Assembly: GCA_003184365.1 (NCBI GenBank)
Contig: NKYR01000161.1
Coordinates: 1 to 64,000, forward strand
Origin: Evernia prunastri
Lineage: Eukaryota > Ascomycota > Lecanoromycetes > Lecanorales > Parmeliaceae
Length of the DNA: 64,000 bases
Direction: 5' to 3'
Both the position numbers and the translations under genes were made by a program. Positions 12,780-26,122 of this stretch are shown here, in pieces (position 1 is the first letter of the stretch; every line of letters starts with the position of its first letter). The notes below the pieces were generated by a model that saw only the letters and a program-made list of their open reading frames with translations, had not been told where the DNA came from and searched no databases.

Positions 12780-15700
12780 TAAGATTTATTTATATTTAAA
12801 GAAAGCTTTAGCATATAAATTAAATTAAAGACTTTTTAAGAGATTTAATATAAATCGATCTTTTTAATAAAAAGTATTAAGCTTTTAAATATATAATATT
12901 CGATATCTTCTATCTTCGCAAGTTTTAGATAAACGTTATTTATTAAATTTAAAATTCTATATTTAAAGTTATAGCGAATAATTATTTTTATCTAAGCGAG
13001 CTTTATTATATTAAAGATATTATTTTTAATTAATTTTGAAAACTTTATAAAATCTTCTAATATCGAAACAATTTTCGAAATAGTTTTCGTTAGAATTTCT
13101 CTTAATTTAACTTTATATAAAACTTCAAATACGATAATAAAGATAAAAGTATTCTCTACTATATTAAGAGCGTATTTAATTTCTATTAATAAAATATCTT
13201 AATTCTTTTCGTATTTATCGACTAATAAATAACGTAACGCGATCTTTATCGTTTAATTAATATATTTGATTTATTCGTCTATAGAAAAATAATAAGCTAT
13301 AATTATTTTTAAAATTATTTCGTATTTTACAAACAGTATCTTTTAGAAAGCGTTTATAAATTTCGAATCTCTATTTAAAATTAGACGAAAAAAAATTTCT
13401 TAAAATTTATAAATGTAATCGAAATATCATTCGATTTAAATTTTTACGAAGTTCTTTTCGTTTTTAAATATTAGACGTACGAATTTAAAGAACTTATCGA
13501 TTATCATTAAAAGATCATTATAATTATTTACAATTATCGATAGTTTAATTATAAAATTTATAATTAATTTCTTCAATAATTATTAAGCTCTTTTTATCGA
13601 TTAAAGTTATTCGTAAAATAATTATTAAGAAGATTTAAACAATTAATAAATCGAGTATATTTCGATATATTTTTAAATTATCTTTCGTATTTTTAAAAAG
13701 TAAACGAGATTACGTAAACGATCGTAGATTCTATAAATTTCGTTATAGATATATCGATTATAATCGTATTTTAGAATTTAACGCGTTAGCTTTTCGAAAA
13801 TATAAAGATAATCGAAATTAACGTTATTAAGTATATAAAGTAGCTGAGAATTAATATTTAGTCGATATGATTAATAAATCGTTTAAGAGTCGATTTCGAA
13901 GTTCGTAGTGTTTTTTATCTACTTCTAAATTTGTTTATAAATTTGTTTAAAGTAAAAATCTTTTAATAAAGCATTAGAGATCGTCTTTAAAAATTCGTCT
14001 TTGACGTATATTATTACTATTAAAAAAATATTAAATATCGTCGACTTTTTTATTAAAAGTCAAAAAAGTTCGTTTATATTATCGTGAGATTTTTTAGCGC
14101 GATAAATTATTATTATTCTTATTAAAAAAGTAAATAGATATAACGCTTACTCGTTAAATCTAACTAAGCGATATTCGTTTTAAAGAGTCGATTTTAATAA
14201 CATATAATCGATTATAATAATAAAATTTCTTTATCGAAAAATTAAGAAAGCTTAATTAGAGTTCATATTAAAGTATCGACTTTTAATTTTGTTATTTAAG
14301 ATCGCGAGATAGAAATAAAATAAATCGTTTAATTTTATCGATTCTTAATTAATATACAATAGTATTATATTCTTTTTCTTTACTTTCGTCGATATAAAAA
14401 ATAAAAAAATAATTAAAATTCGAGAATATCAATATCGACGTATTATATAATTTAGTTTTTAGTATCTTTTAAACTTTATAATATTTAAATTCGAATTAAA
14501 GTTTAATAAACGATAAAATAGATTTATGAGAAAATTATATAAACTTAACGAAATTCGAATTAATATTAGATAAAAGTCGTTTCTTCTTCGCGTAATTTCG
14601 TCGAGATTATCTCTTATTAAGATTTTTCTTAATTCTTCGATTTTAATAATAATTACGTAGTTTTAAATAAATTTGAGATAATATTCGAAGAAATTTAAAT
14701 TAACTTTTAATTCTTTAAGATTTCTTAAAAAAGATATTCATCGAATAACGTTTATCTTTTTTTTTATAATATTTAAATTTAATTTAAAGGCGTAATAATT
14801 AAGAGTCGTAATATTAAGATATATAAAATAATACTTCGAAAGAGATAACGTTATTTCGCTCTTTTTCAATAGATTTAAAATTAAATTTAAATATTTAACG
14901 TAATTATTTAAGATCGAGAAGAAAATAATTATATTATTAATATAAATTAATATAAATTGTTAGAGATAGAAGACGAGAAGTCTTTTTATTCGATATTGAA
15001 ATTTTTTAGATATATTCGTTAGATTTATAATCGAGATTTTTAATTATTTTTAATTTCGATAAAAATTAACGAATATAATTTTTTTATTAATTAGACGATT
15101 AAATTAAATACTGAAAAAATTCTTTAATAAGATTAATTAATAAAAATAGTATCGAATTATTAAAAGCTTTTAAAATAATATTTTATTTCAAGAATAAATA
15201 TATATTAAAATAAAATTTAATATTAATCTTTCATAAATCTATTATTATTTTAAATTTATCGTTTTTTAATATTATAAAAATCAAAAAGAAGATCGCTAAC
15301 GACACTTTTAATGAAATTTCTTCGACGTATTTTTATTTTATTAAAAGATCGAGAATAAAATTTATAATTTTTTAATCTCTTTTGAATAAATTAAAAGAAT
15401 TTTATTTTAATTCGAAAAGATTTAATTTATTTTTAAAAGAAATAGATATTTTAATTTTATTATTAAAACGATTAAGATTCGATCGAAATAGAATTTGATA
15501 TTTCTTTAAAAAAAATTCGATTCTTTCTCGATATTCAAAATCTTAATACTTTAAAATATCTATTTTTAATACTACGACGTCTTCGAAATAATTTATAATA
15601 TATAACTTAGATATCGATAAAATAAAAATTAGTCTTTATAAATTTCGCGAAATTTTGTAAAATTAATAAAGAATTCAATAATTAATCTTTATAAATTTTA

Positions 15701-17429
15701 TATAGATATTTTTCGAAATTTGCAATTAAAATTACATTAAAATAATTATTAAATACTATTTACACTTTCGATATAAAAAAATTTAACTAAAAATTTATTT
15801 TTAAAATAGATTCGAAAAGATAGAAGTATTTAATTATTAAAGATCGATATTTAATTAAAATATTCTGTTTAATATCGAACTAAAGAATTATAGTTTCAAT
15901 AACGTAGATATTTTTTTTTTTCTTCGAGATATTTAAAGAATCTTAATCTTTATTAATAACACTAATATAAATAATTTTTTAATATATATATTAATCTTAA
16001 GAGCTTTTAATCTAATTATTCGAATTAATATTTATTCTTTATCATTAATATTAATTATATTTAAAAAATTTCAGCGAATATTAAATTTTAAAATATCGAT
16101 ATTAATAATTATTTTATATAGTAAGTTTAAGATAATATAAAATTCTCTCGAGATAATCTCTTCTTTTTTCGTAATAGTTCGTATTTTTATATTTGTCTTA
16201 ATATAGTTGTATAAAAATAGAGTTTCAATATTAATTTTTTTATAACGTAATCTTTTTTCATTAAATATTAAGTATAAACGATATTAATCGAAAAAACTTA
16301 AATAATAAATATCTTTTATCAAAGACACTAAAGATTTAATGTTTAGATATAATTTCTAAATTCTCTTATTCTCTAAAAAGTAAGTATATATAATTTTAAA
16401 AAAATTCTTAAAAAAAAATTTAAAATTTTTTTAATTTAACGTTTAAATATTTAAAGTAAAGATATTAACTTTAATAATATTAAAATCTAAAATTGTTTCG
16501 ATAGCGAGTGTAATAATCGAAGGTAATTAAATTTATAAAATTATTTTTATAAATATATTAAAATAATTAAGAGATATTAATAAATTTAAAAAGTTCGTAA
16601 TAGATATAAATATATCGAATATTAATATTATGATAAAGTTATTTTTTAATAAATTTCGATTATTCGTCAAAAATTCAGAAATTCTTCTTTATAAAGCTCT
16701 TTTTCGATTAAAGTTTTTAATATAACGTACGTTTTTTAGTTGTAAACGTTTAAATCTTCGTTCTTATCTACGTCTTTCTTCTCTTTTTCTAAATTTATCT
16801 TTATTATCTTTTAACTTTAATTTATATAATCGTTATTTTAATAATCTTCGTTATAATAACGATAAAGATAAAAAAATAACTTCTTCGATTTTCGTTCGTT
16901 ATCTTTAATATTTAAGATTTTTAAGACTCGCTTAAATTCTTAAAATCGTTTAAATTTAACTTCAATTAAAACGATCTTCGATTTAATGTTCTAAATTAAT
17001 TCTTTAATTATAAGATTTTTAAATAAATATTAAATTATAATAAATTTAACGTAAATAAGTTGAGATCGAATTTTATTCGAAACTTATTTAAATTATAAAT
17101 AGGTTTTACGACGACTTCGTTATTACGAACTCATTAATTAAAATTCTCGATAAATTTTTTTTTTTCATATATAAAAATAATAAGTATTAAATTTACGTTA
17201 AAATCTTATTAGAGATATTAAATAATTATATTCTCGTCGACAATCTTAATATCGTAAAGATAATTAATCTTTTTAATTAAATATTAATTAATAATAAAAA
17301 TAGCGTTATCGAATCGAAATTTTATATTTTCGACTTTCTTTAGAAATTTAAAGCGATTTAATCAATATTTTTTAAAAAATTTATCTTTTTATATAACGAG
17401 ATTATTATTTATCTTTTAACGTATTCGAA
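12780..17429 (-). mobile_element. Gypsy-type pol remnant on minus strand (pseudogene)
   Basis: Minus-strand translation with frame changes recovers reverse transcriptase at about 15700-14700: the YINNIIIF segment at about 14945-14965 stands for YxDD, followed by a long LxxSKYxFA-like tract. An integrase core follows at about 13600-12970 (MIIDKFFKFVRLI and INRDSKF segments), then the stretch where a GPF-like module should be, near 12850. Stops of the RIP kind occur every few tens of codons. The LINE at 11929-12779 interrupts its 3' part. Upstream on the minus strand lie its presumed gag (17430-19130) and 5' LTR (19133-19507). It belongs to a different lineage from the plus-strand pol at 19508-24900. 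Confidence 0.7.
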
Positions 17430-19132
17430 CGAATAATTTATTATATTATTTTAAAATCTTTTCTTTTAGATATATCGATAATATTCTTAAAATTAAATCG
17501 TTATTCTTTAATTTCGTAGTATATTAAAAACAATAAATAAAAAAAATTATAAATTACTTATTAAAATTAAATATTATAATATCTATTAATCGAAGAATTT
17601 GAGATTTTCGTTTTTTCGAGACGTAATTAATAGAATTTAAATAGTCGTAATTTCGATTAGATTAATAGAATTTATAAAAATACTTATTCTACGAAATTAA
17701 TTAATAACGTTCTCGACGAAAACACTTATTTAATAATAATACTTAATTATACTTTCGATTATAATAATACTTAAAAAATAATTTTAATCGACGATTTTCT
17801 TTAAAAATAAAGTTAAAATTAATACTTATTTAATAACGAAGCTCGATATTTTATTAAATAACTTTAAATCGAAAATAGATTAATTTATCTTTCGCTTCGA
17901 GACGACGTAATTTTAATTTACGAAATCTTTAATAATTATCTAAGAGCTTTAAAATTAAATCTTCTAATTTAATATTACGTTGATTATAATTGAATCGATT
18001 ATTAAAAGATTTTAATTTTATATCTTAATAAAATAAGATCGATATTTAATTAATTTATTATAATAAGATAATAACTAATAAATCGACGAAGCTTAGAAAT
18101 TTATTTATATTTTTAATTAATTTCTTCTTTACTTCTCGATTATATAAATTATAATTAAATTAAGTAAAATAAAAAAAGTCGAAGAGATTTTTTTTGACGA
18201 AATTTTTTAAATCTCCGAGATTATTAAACGAATAAAGAAGATTTTAATAAATCAAAAATTTTCAAAATCGAGAAGAACTAACGATTGAAGAATCTTTTAA
18301 TAAGATTTAATAATAATTTGAGCGCTTTAAACTCTTCTAAACTATTTTTTAATCTAAAGATTTAAAATTGAAAATTCTTTTAATTTAATATAAACTAAGA
18401 CGAATTAAACGAAAAAAGATATTTCTCGATTTTTCTCTAATACTATCTTCGCTTCGCATCTAATAATAAACGATATATTATTTAAACTACTTCTATATCG
18501 ATATTATTTATCGACGTTTAAAAAAACGATAAATCGTATTTTAAATCGTTTTTTATTAATTTCTCGATAATTATTAAAACGATAATATAATCTCTTTAAT
18601 AACTAATTTTCGAATATTAAGAGTTTTTAATATTTCTTCGAATTTTCGTAATTTTCTTTATTCGCTCGATAGTATAATCTATTATTTTTAAACGTGATAT
18701 TAAGCGTTTTTTAATTATTCTAAAAGATTTAACGAATTAATTAAACGATTTTTAAAATTAAAAAGATCGTTTCTTTCTATCTTCGTTATAATAATCGATT
18801 TTATAAAAATATTCTCAGACGTAACTTTAGTAGACGATAATGCTCTTAAAAGATTTTAAAGTATTTTAATATCTTATTCGAAAGTTCGTAAAAATAATTA
18901 AAGACTTTTCGAATTCGTTTTCTAAAATAGAGATTAATTAGTATTATAACAATTCGAAAGAGATCGATAAGATCTTAATATCTTCGTGATTAATCGTTTA
19001 ATAACTTATTAATTAATTAAGTCGATTAATTCGTATTAAAAAACTTTAAAGATAAAAAAATTATAAGATTAAAAGAATAATTTCAAGATTTCTCGATTAG
19101 TCTAATAATTCGAAATTAGCGTAATTAAATTA
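17430..19132 (-). mobile_element. RIP-degraded retroelement interior, copy 2 of the long direct repeat
   Basis: Matches 346-2080 in the same orientation. It sits between the minus-strand pol (12780-17429) and an LTR, so it is the probable gag region. No domain is recognisable and all frames are broken. Differences between the two copies are mainly C/T and G/A, as expected when two copies decay independently by RIP. Confidence 0.5.
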
Positions 19133-19507
19133 AATGTGAATTGCTTAAAATGGATTAAAATAATATAATATTAATATAGCGAAAGCGTTATTAGTAATTT
19201 AAAAGTATTGACGAAAGCGTCTAATACACTTTAAACTCTTCTATATATAAAATCTAAATAATAATTAATATATTTCGAAAACTTCTAAGATTTAAGAAAA
19301 TAGCTTGATATATCTTCTTAATATCGCGATATTGCTATTAATTATCACGATTGCTATAATATATAAACATATAGTAGATATAAAACGTGATAACTAAGAA
19401 CTATCGAGAATTCTATTACTTAAATATATTGTTCGTTAAGCATATCTAGATCTAACTAGCTTTTTTTAAATTAAGTCTTTAGATCAAGTCTGATTAGATT
19501 ATAACAA
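19133..19507 (-). repeat. LTR-like terminal repeat, copy 2
   Basis: Counterpart of 2080-2422. Read on the minus strand it begins TGTTATAA at 19507. A TATATAAAATCTAAA stretch near 19241 could be a TATA box of the LTR promoter. It would be the 5' LTR of the minus-strand Gypsy element to its left. Immediately to its right begins an unrelated plus-strand element. Confidence 0.5.
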
Positions 19508-22500
19508 AATCTTTCTATTTAATAAAGTATAAGATTCGATTAATAGATAGCTAAACGTGAATTAATTCTATATGAATGCGTGATAGAGAATATTACAAAT
19601 TGTTAATTAATTCGAGATCTACTTTTCGAGTCTAAAAGCTTAATTATCTTTATTCGATAAATTATAACGTACTATAATTCTAATAACGAGACTTCTTTTT
19701 GAACTTTAAAATATTATTATTCGTACGAGTGAAATATCTAAAATAAGTAATAATATAATTTCGATAATTATTCGAATTAAGAATATCGAAAAGAGAATAA
19801 ACGTACGTTCTACGCGAAGTAAAAGCGAATAAAATATATAAAATTCGAGTGAAAATCGAGAAAAGAATAAGAGTAATAAGTTTAATGAGAGTAATTATAT
19901 AACGTAATCTCGTCGTAATAGAGAAACGAACATCTCACGTCGCTTAAATATAGATAAATCTCGTAAAAAAGCTTCGAAAAGTAAAAAATATCTAAAGTAG
20001 ATCGAACATTATAATTATTATAAAAAGAAATATTACGTAAACGAATATATAGCGTTAAAATTAAATAACGCTAATCGTATTTTCGTTGATAAGATAAAAA
20101 ATCTTAAAATATACGCTATAAAATCGTTTACGAAATATAAAAAGTCGAGAAAAGAAAAATTCTCGTCGAAGATTTTTTAACGATAAGAATAAAATAAGAA
20201 GTAATTTTTATATCTAGTATAATTTGTTAGAATTGTATTATTGCGAGAGATCGAAAGATATTATTAATATCGATTAAGATATAATTCGATATTAATATTG
20301 AAGTAAATATAATTAATTAACGTTTTATATTAAAGTATAATTTTTAGTAAATCGAAGTATTTTTATTAAGTGCAAAATAAACAAATAACAATTCGATATT
20401 ATTATATCGTCTATTTTATATATTATAAGTTATAGAATAATTAATTTCATATTAAGTAATATTTTTATATCTTTTATTTTATTGTGAAATAAGACAATTC
20501 GTCGCTTATATTAAGTCTTTCGACTTTAATTAATAAAAATATAAAGACTAATTTAAGTGTATAAACTTAACGATTTGATATCGATTCGCATTCGTATAAA
20601 GTATTTTAATTTCAAGATTTTACTAATGCATTAAAGAGAAAAAAGTTCGTTTACGTTCTAATTATTATATGTATTATCGATAATTCTATAAGAGATTATC
20701 GAATTGATAATGTTTAAGCGAATATATTATATAATAAAAACGTAGATATTATATTAAATTTATTAGAGAAATTGCGAGAACATAAAAATATATTTTTAAT
20801 AGAGAAAATAGAACGTCTTTCGTCGTATAAAAAACGTAATTATATTATCGAAATTATAGCGAAGTTATCTTTTAATTTATTATATAATTTATTTAATATA
20901 AAGTTAACGACGCTAAAAACGTATTTAGACGATATCTTAGTGAAGAGTTAAATTTAATATTTTCTAAGTTTAGCGAAAGTATTTATACTCTTTATATTAA
21001 AGAAGAATAATAATTTACGCTTATATATCGACTATCGAGATCTAAATAAAATAACGATCAAAAATCGTTATTCTTTAGTATTAATTAGTAAAACTTTAAA
21101 TGGTTTAAATAAAATAGTGATATTTTTCAAGTTGGATTTAAAAAATATATATTATCGTATTCGAATTCGTAAAGACGATAAGTGAAAGATTACGTTTCGT
21201 ACGCGTTACGATTATTTTGAGTATTTAATTATATTATTCGAATTAATTAATATTTTTATAGTCTTTTAAATTTATACTAATAAAACGTTAATAGATCTAA
21301 TAAATAATTTTTATGTCGTTTATCTTAATAATATTTTGATTTATTTAAATTCGAAAGCGAAATATATAAATTATATTAAGTAAATACTCGAAAGATTTAA
21401 ACGTTTTAATTTATATATAAGCTTGAAAAAGTATAAATTCTTTATTATCGAAGTCGAATTTTTAAACTTCGTAATATTTATCGAAGACGTAACGATAAAT
21501 AAATATAGAATAGAAGCAATTTACAAGTAATCGAAATTAAAATTCTATTATAAAATTTAAATTTTTCTAAACTTTATAAACTTCTATCGAAGATTTATTT
21601 ATTATTATTCTTAAATTATTAAATTACTTATAAGCTTATTAAAGAATAATATAAAGAAAATTAAGATGAGATCTTTAAACTAAGACGTTAAGATTAAGAA
21701 AACGTTTTATAATCTTCGCGTAATCTTTATATAAACGTCTCTCTCACGTTACTTTAATTCGAAATTATCGATTAAAGTAAAAATAAACTCTTCGAATTTT
21801 ATCTTAATTAATATTTTAATATAACTTTAAGAAAATAATAAATAATAATATTTAGTAACTTTTTATTTCAAGAAAATAATCGATATTAAGCGAAATTACG
21901 AGACGTATAATTACAAATTACTCGTTATTATAATAATGTTTAAATACTAACGTTATTATCTCAAAGAAAATTTTTATTTTATAAAAGTGTTTATTAATTA
22001 TAATAATTTTAAATATTTTATAAAACTAATTAATTTAAATAAACGACAGATTAGATAAGTTATGAAGTTATGAATGTTCGATTTCTTTATCACGCATAAA
22101 TTGAAATTTAATCGATACGTTATCAAGACTTTTAAATTACAAGAACGAGAATAAATTAATAAATCGATTATTATCTACGTTATAATAAAAACTTATATCG
22201 ATAGAAAGTCTAATAAGTCTTATATTTTCTGTTATTCGAATAATATATAAATAAGATAAAAAATATAAGTATATAAGTCGCAGCTCTATCGATAAATACT
22301 CCTTTATAATAAATACTCTAAATATAAATATTTAATATTACTTAAAAGTTAATAAAAAAAAAAAAAGTAACTAGTCAAAGAATTATTTTTATAAATTTAA
22401 TAATAATCGCAATTTAAGAAACTTATCTTAATGTTATATATTTTTTAAGATTTAGAAAATCTTTAATTACGAGAGTAGAGAGTTTAAGCGAGACGCTTAT

Positions 22501-24900
22501 TTAGAATATACGTAACGTAATTATCGTATAATTTAATTTTATTACTAAGACTATTAATTGTAAATAACTCGTTTTACGCTTAATCGTTTAAATTACGATA
22601 ATTAATAAAACGATATATAATTTAAATAGTAAATTTATCTTCGAGCTTCTTAAAGCACTTTAATTAAAAGATTTTTATATTTAATAGCGATGAGAAGATC
22701 GAGTGTAGAATAAGCGAATAAAAGATATTAAAATTTAAACGTGAAATAGTCAGAAACTATTAAAATATAATAATAAATTATATATTCTCGAAGAGACTTC
22801 TATTCGTAAAGAGCTATTAAAACGTTATTATAATAATTTTCTTTTAAAATATTTCGAAATAAATAAGACTTTAAAGTTAATAAATAAAGAATATTATTAA
22901 AATAGTATTAAGATAGATATAAAGTTACATATAGATTTATATAATATCTATCAAAGAAAGAAGATAAAACGTTATCGTTTCTATAATAAGTTAAGTGCGC
23001 TTTTTCAACTTAATAAGTTATATAAAAAAAATATAATGAATTTTATTATCGATCTTTCGCTTAATAAACGTAAAGAATATATTTATAATGTAATTCTTAT
23101 GATTATCGATAGATATATTAAGATAATTAAATATCTATTAATTATTAAGAAAATTAATATTTTAAAACTTAAGAAGCTACTAATGTAGAAAGTTTTTCTA
23201 CGCTTTAATATTTCTGAAGATATTATTATAAATCGCGAATCTATATTTATAAGTACGTTATAATTTTAAGTTTATTATTAAATAAAGATTGATTGATTGA
23301 TTGTTTTATACGCCTATGCTAGCTACTTGATGTAAGCTAATGAGGGTAACATTAACGCTGAACCAGCTTTACGGCTGGGCGTTGAAGAAACCTGAGGGCG
23401 AACCTCTGGACAAAAACTTCAACTAAACAGTACGCTCTCCCTTCTGCTGTGCTCCTTAGGAGCCCTATTACACCACCGCACATCTCTCTACTTCTTTGCG
23501 CCGACTCTTCTATTCTCTGACTTTTGTATCTCTGATCGCCCCCGCCTCTAGAGGCGGGTACGATCGCTTCTTCGTGCGCCCTTTTTGGGCTTAATGGTCT
23601 CCTCTACCCCGAGGGGTAGTCTTGACCGTTGGAGTTGTTCGCTGGCCAACTCGAAGCTGTTNGGAAGTCCCTGGTACCCGCCTCCGCAAGTAGCCGTGGT
23701 TTATCCTCCCGCGATCTCGGACAGAAGAGGAGGATATGCTTGACATCTTGTCTTCTCCATCCGCACCTGCAGTCGGGGTCGATACCTGGAACCCTTATCC
23801 TGTTGAGGAATGCGTTAAGCCCGATTTTGCCGCTTCTCATTTGGACAGCGACCGAGCTCTCAGCCTTCCTCAGCATCTTGTGGTGGTCGAACCTGCCGTC
23901 ATATAAGTTCCCTGCCTGGGCAGGGGTTCTCGTTGCGATAGGAATTCTTCGTTGATATTTTTCCCATTTCTTGGATCTCCGTTCTCGGAACCAGTCTTGT
24001 ATTTTCCGTCCAATTACGTCAATGCTCTGATATTCCTCGACGTCCCTATATGGATTAACCCAATTCTTCTTTATTAAATAAAGATAAAACGTAAATTAAC
24101 TATTATTTTTTATTCTTAAACGAATAATCAAATAGAACGTTAAAATTAAATTTTGAAACATTATTTTCGAGTGTATTATAACGAAAACTAAGATAACTAA
24201 GTCGAACTTCTATTTGTAATCGAATTCGTTTATTAATAAAGCGAACACTCAACGATAGAGTGTAATTTATTTTATATAGTATATAACTATAATTTTATAT
24301 TTAAAATAAATATCGAGAACGATTCTTTCGAAGAAGGAGTATTAACAGCAAAAGAGCGTGTAAAAGAGATTTATACGTTACGAAAAGATCTTATTAAACG
24401 TTAATAAAGCTTAGTAAAATCGCAAGTTAAGACTTATAATATAAAATATAAAATATAATCTTTTTAAGAGAGAGATTTAATAATATTATTAATTAAAAAT
24501 TTAGAATAAAAGCGATTAAATAAAAAGCTTTTAGATAAAGTAATTAATTTATTTATTATTTAAAATCGTATCGGCAAATAAACTTATCGATTAATACTTT
24601 CGTTAATTTATCGAATTTATAACGTTTTTTATATATTATTATTAGAATTTTATTAACGTAGAGATAATAATATAATATTAATATATATAATATCGAAATT
24701 AATAGATAACGAAGAAGAATAAAAGATTAAAAAGATCTTAAATAAAAGAAAGCGAAAGAACGAAATAGAATATCTTATTCGCTAAGCGAGATATTTAATT
24801 AAATACGATTAATAAACATTAAAAGAGAATATAAAATATACGTAAAAGTTACGAGATGTTTTTAAAAAGTCTAAAAAATGTAAATATAAAGTAAGATAAA
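19508..24900 (+). mobile_element. Gypsy chromodomain element remnant (gag to chromodomain), pseudogene
   Basis: Plus-strand domains occur in the canonical order. A zinc-knuckle relic lies near 20010-20060, with tyrosines where cysteines should be (TGT to TAT). Reverse transcriptase follows at 20950-21660 (YLNNILIY for YxDD near 21325). RNase H is at about 21790-22160 (FSRK..., NYETYNYKLL). The integrase H2C2 and core lie at 22780-23280 and resume at 24084-24350 after a LINE insertion. A short basic region near 24480 leads to a chromodomain-like end at 24690-24870 (EYLIR, then KYD). Reading frames are broken by many TAG/TAA stops and I saw no intact ORF. This looks like a once full-length chromovirus killed by RIP. 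Confidence 0.8.
23288..24070 (-). mobile_element. LINE 3' end, inverted copy inserted in a Gypsy integrase
   Basis: Reverse complement of the LINE at 11929-12779 and almost identical to it. It is flanked by a 13-bp direct repeat TTATTAAATAAAG at 23275-23287 and 24071-24083, a clear target-site duplication; the element therefore starts (5') at 24070 and ends (3', CAAT tail) at 23288. Gypsy integrase codons run up to one side and continue on the other. An n at 23662 replaces about 69 bp present in the other copy, so the ORF2 fragment is broken by the assembly, not necessarily in the genome. Confidence 0.9.
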
Positions 24901-26122
24901 CGTATATGTAATAATATTTAGAAGAATAACGATTCTCAAATTATTCATAGATATCGTAATAAAAAATAATGTTAAAATAATTAATAAAATTTAAAAAAAT
25001 ATTATTCGTAGATACGATAACGAGTATAAATATAAATAATTATCATTAGTAAAGAGTAGATTTATTATATTTAATTCGTAGATTAGACGCGTAAAAAGCG
25101 TCGACGCGAAATTACTATAATGAAAATGAATTGCTTAACACGATTAAAAAAGAAATATATATTACGAAAAAAAGTGTCTTTATCAGCGTACTCGATTGAG
25201 TTATTATTACTATATATTATTTTATCGTTATAATAAGAATTAAAGAATTTAAGCTTATTAGTATCTTATTATAAAGTAATAAATACGAGAGAGACAGTGA
25301 ATATAGTATTAGACGAAGTTTTATTATCGTTAGATATTTATATAGCTGCGACAAATTAAGCTACGACTATCTAAACGACTTTATTAGCTTTATTTATTAA
25401 TAATAACTCTAATTCTATTAATCGATCGTAAATAATTACTTCTGCTGAGCTAGCGAAGATAACTTTTATAATAATAAATATGAATAGAGTTTTAAGCGAG
25501 ATTAATTTAAGAACGAATAATTTTAAACGTGTAGAGATAATTTCTATAAAAGACGAGTTTTATTAACGTCGAAATAATATTAGCTACGAAAGTCTTTAAT
25601 AATTATAAATTCGATCGTTAAAGACTCGAATAGATTATTTAAATATAGTAGAGTTGATAGTTTAGTGAGTAGAAAAATCTAATGATTTGATCGATATAGA
25701 GCGTTTTGATATACGAGCTTTTACTGCTATAGATAAGACGATTCGCTTAAAACGAGAGTAGTTATTATAGATATATTCAATAGTAAGATCGACTTCGTAA
25801 GAAATGTCTTATAGATAAATTCGATTGATAATTTCGATAAAAGCGTGAATTTAAAAGATTATACGTATAAAATTGTTATTTAAGAATAAAATAGTAGTAA
25901 GAGAAGTGCTAAACGTTATGATAACGACTTATAATAGACTTTAGATTGATATAATAATAATAACTGCTGAAGCTATTACAGCAGATTGATAGATAGATAT
26001 AGTATAGATAATCGTTTAAGCAAATAACGACATTAAGCAAAGAGTAATAGACTAATAAAAGAACTCTTTGATGTTAGATAATCAGTGAATAATAAATAGA
26101 GCTAGCTGATAGAATAAGGTGT
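24901..26122. other. AT-rich block, probable retroelement interior
   Basis: RIP-type sequence between the chromodomain relic and the LTR at 26123. If the LTR belongs to a minus-strand element, this would be its 5' internal region. No domain was recognised. GC rises gradually after 25900. Confidence 0.4.
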
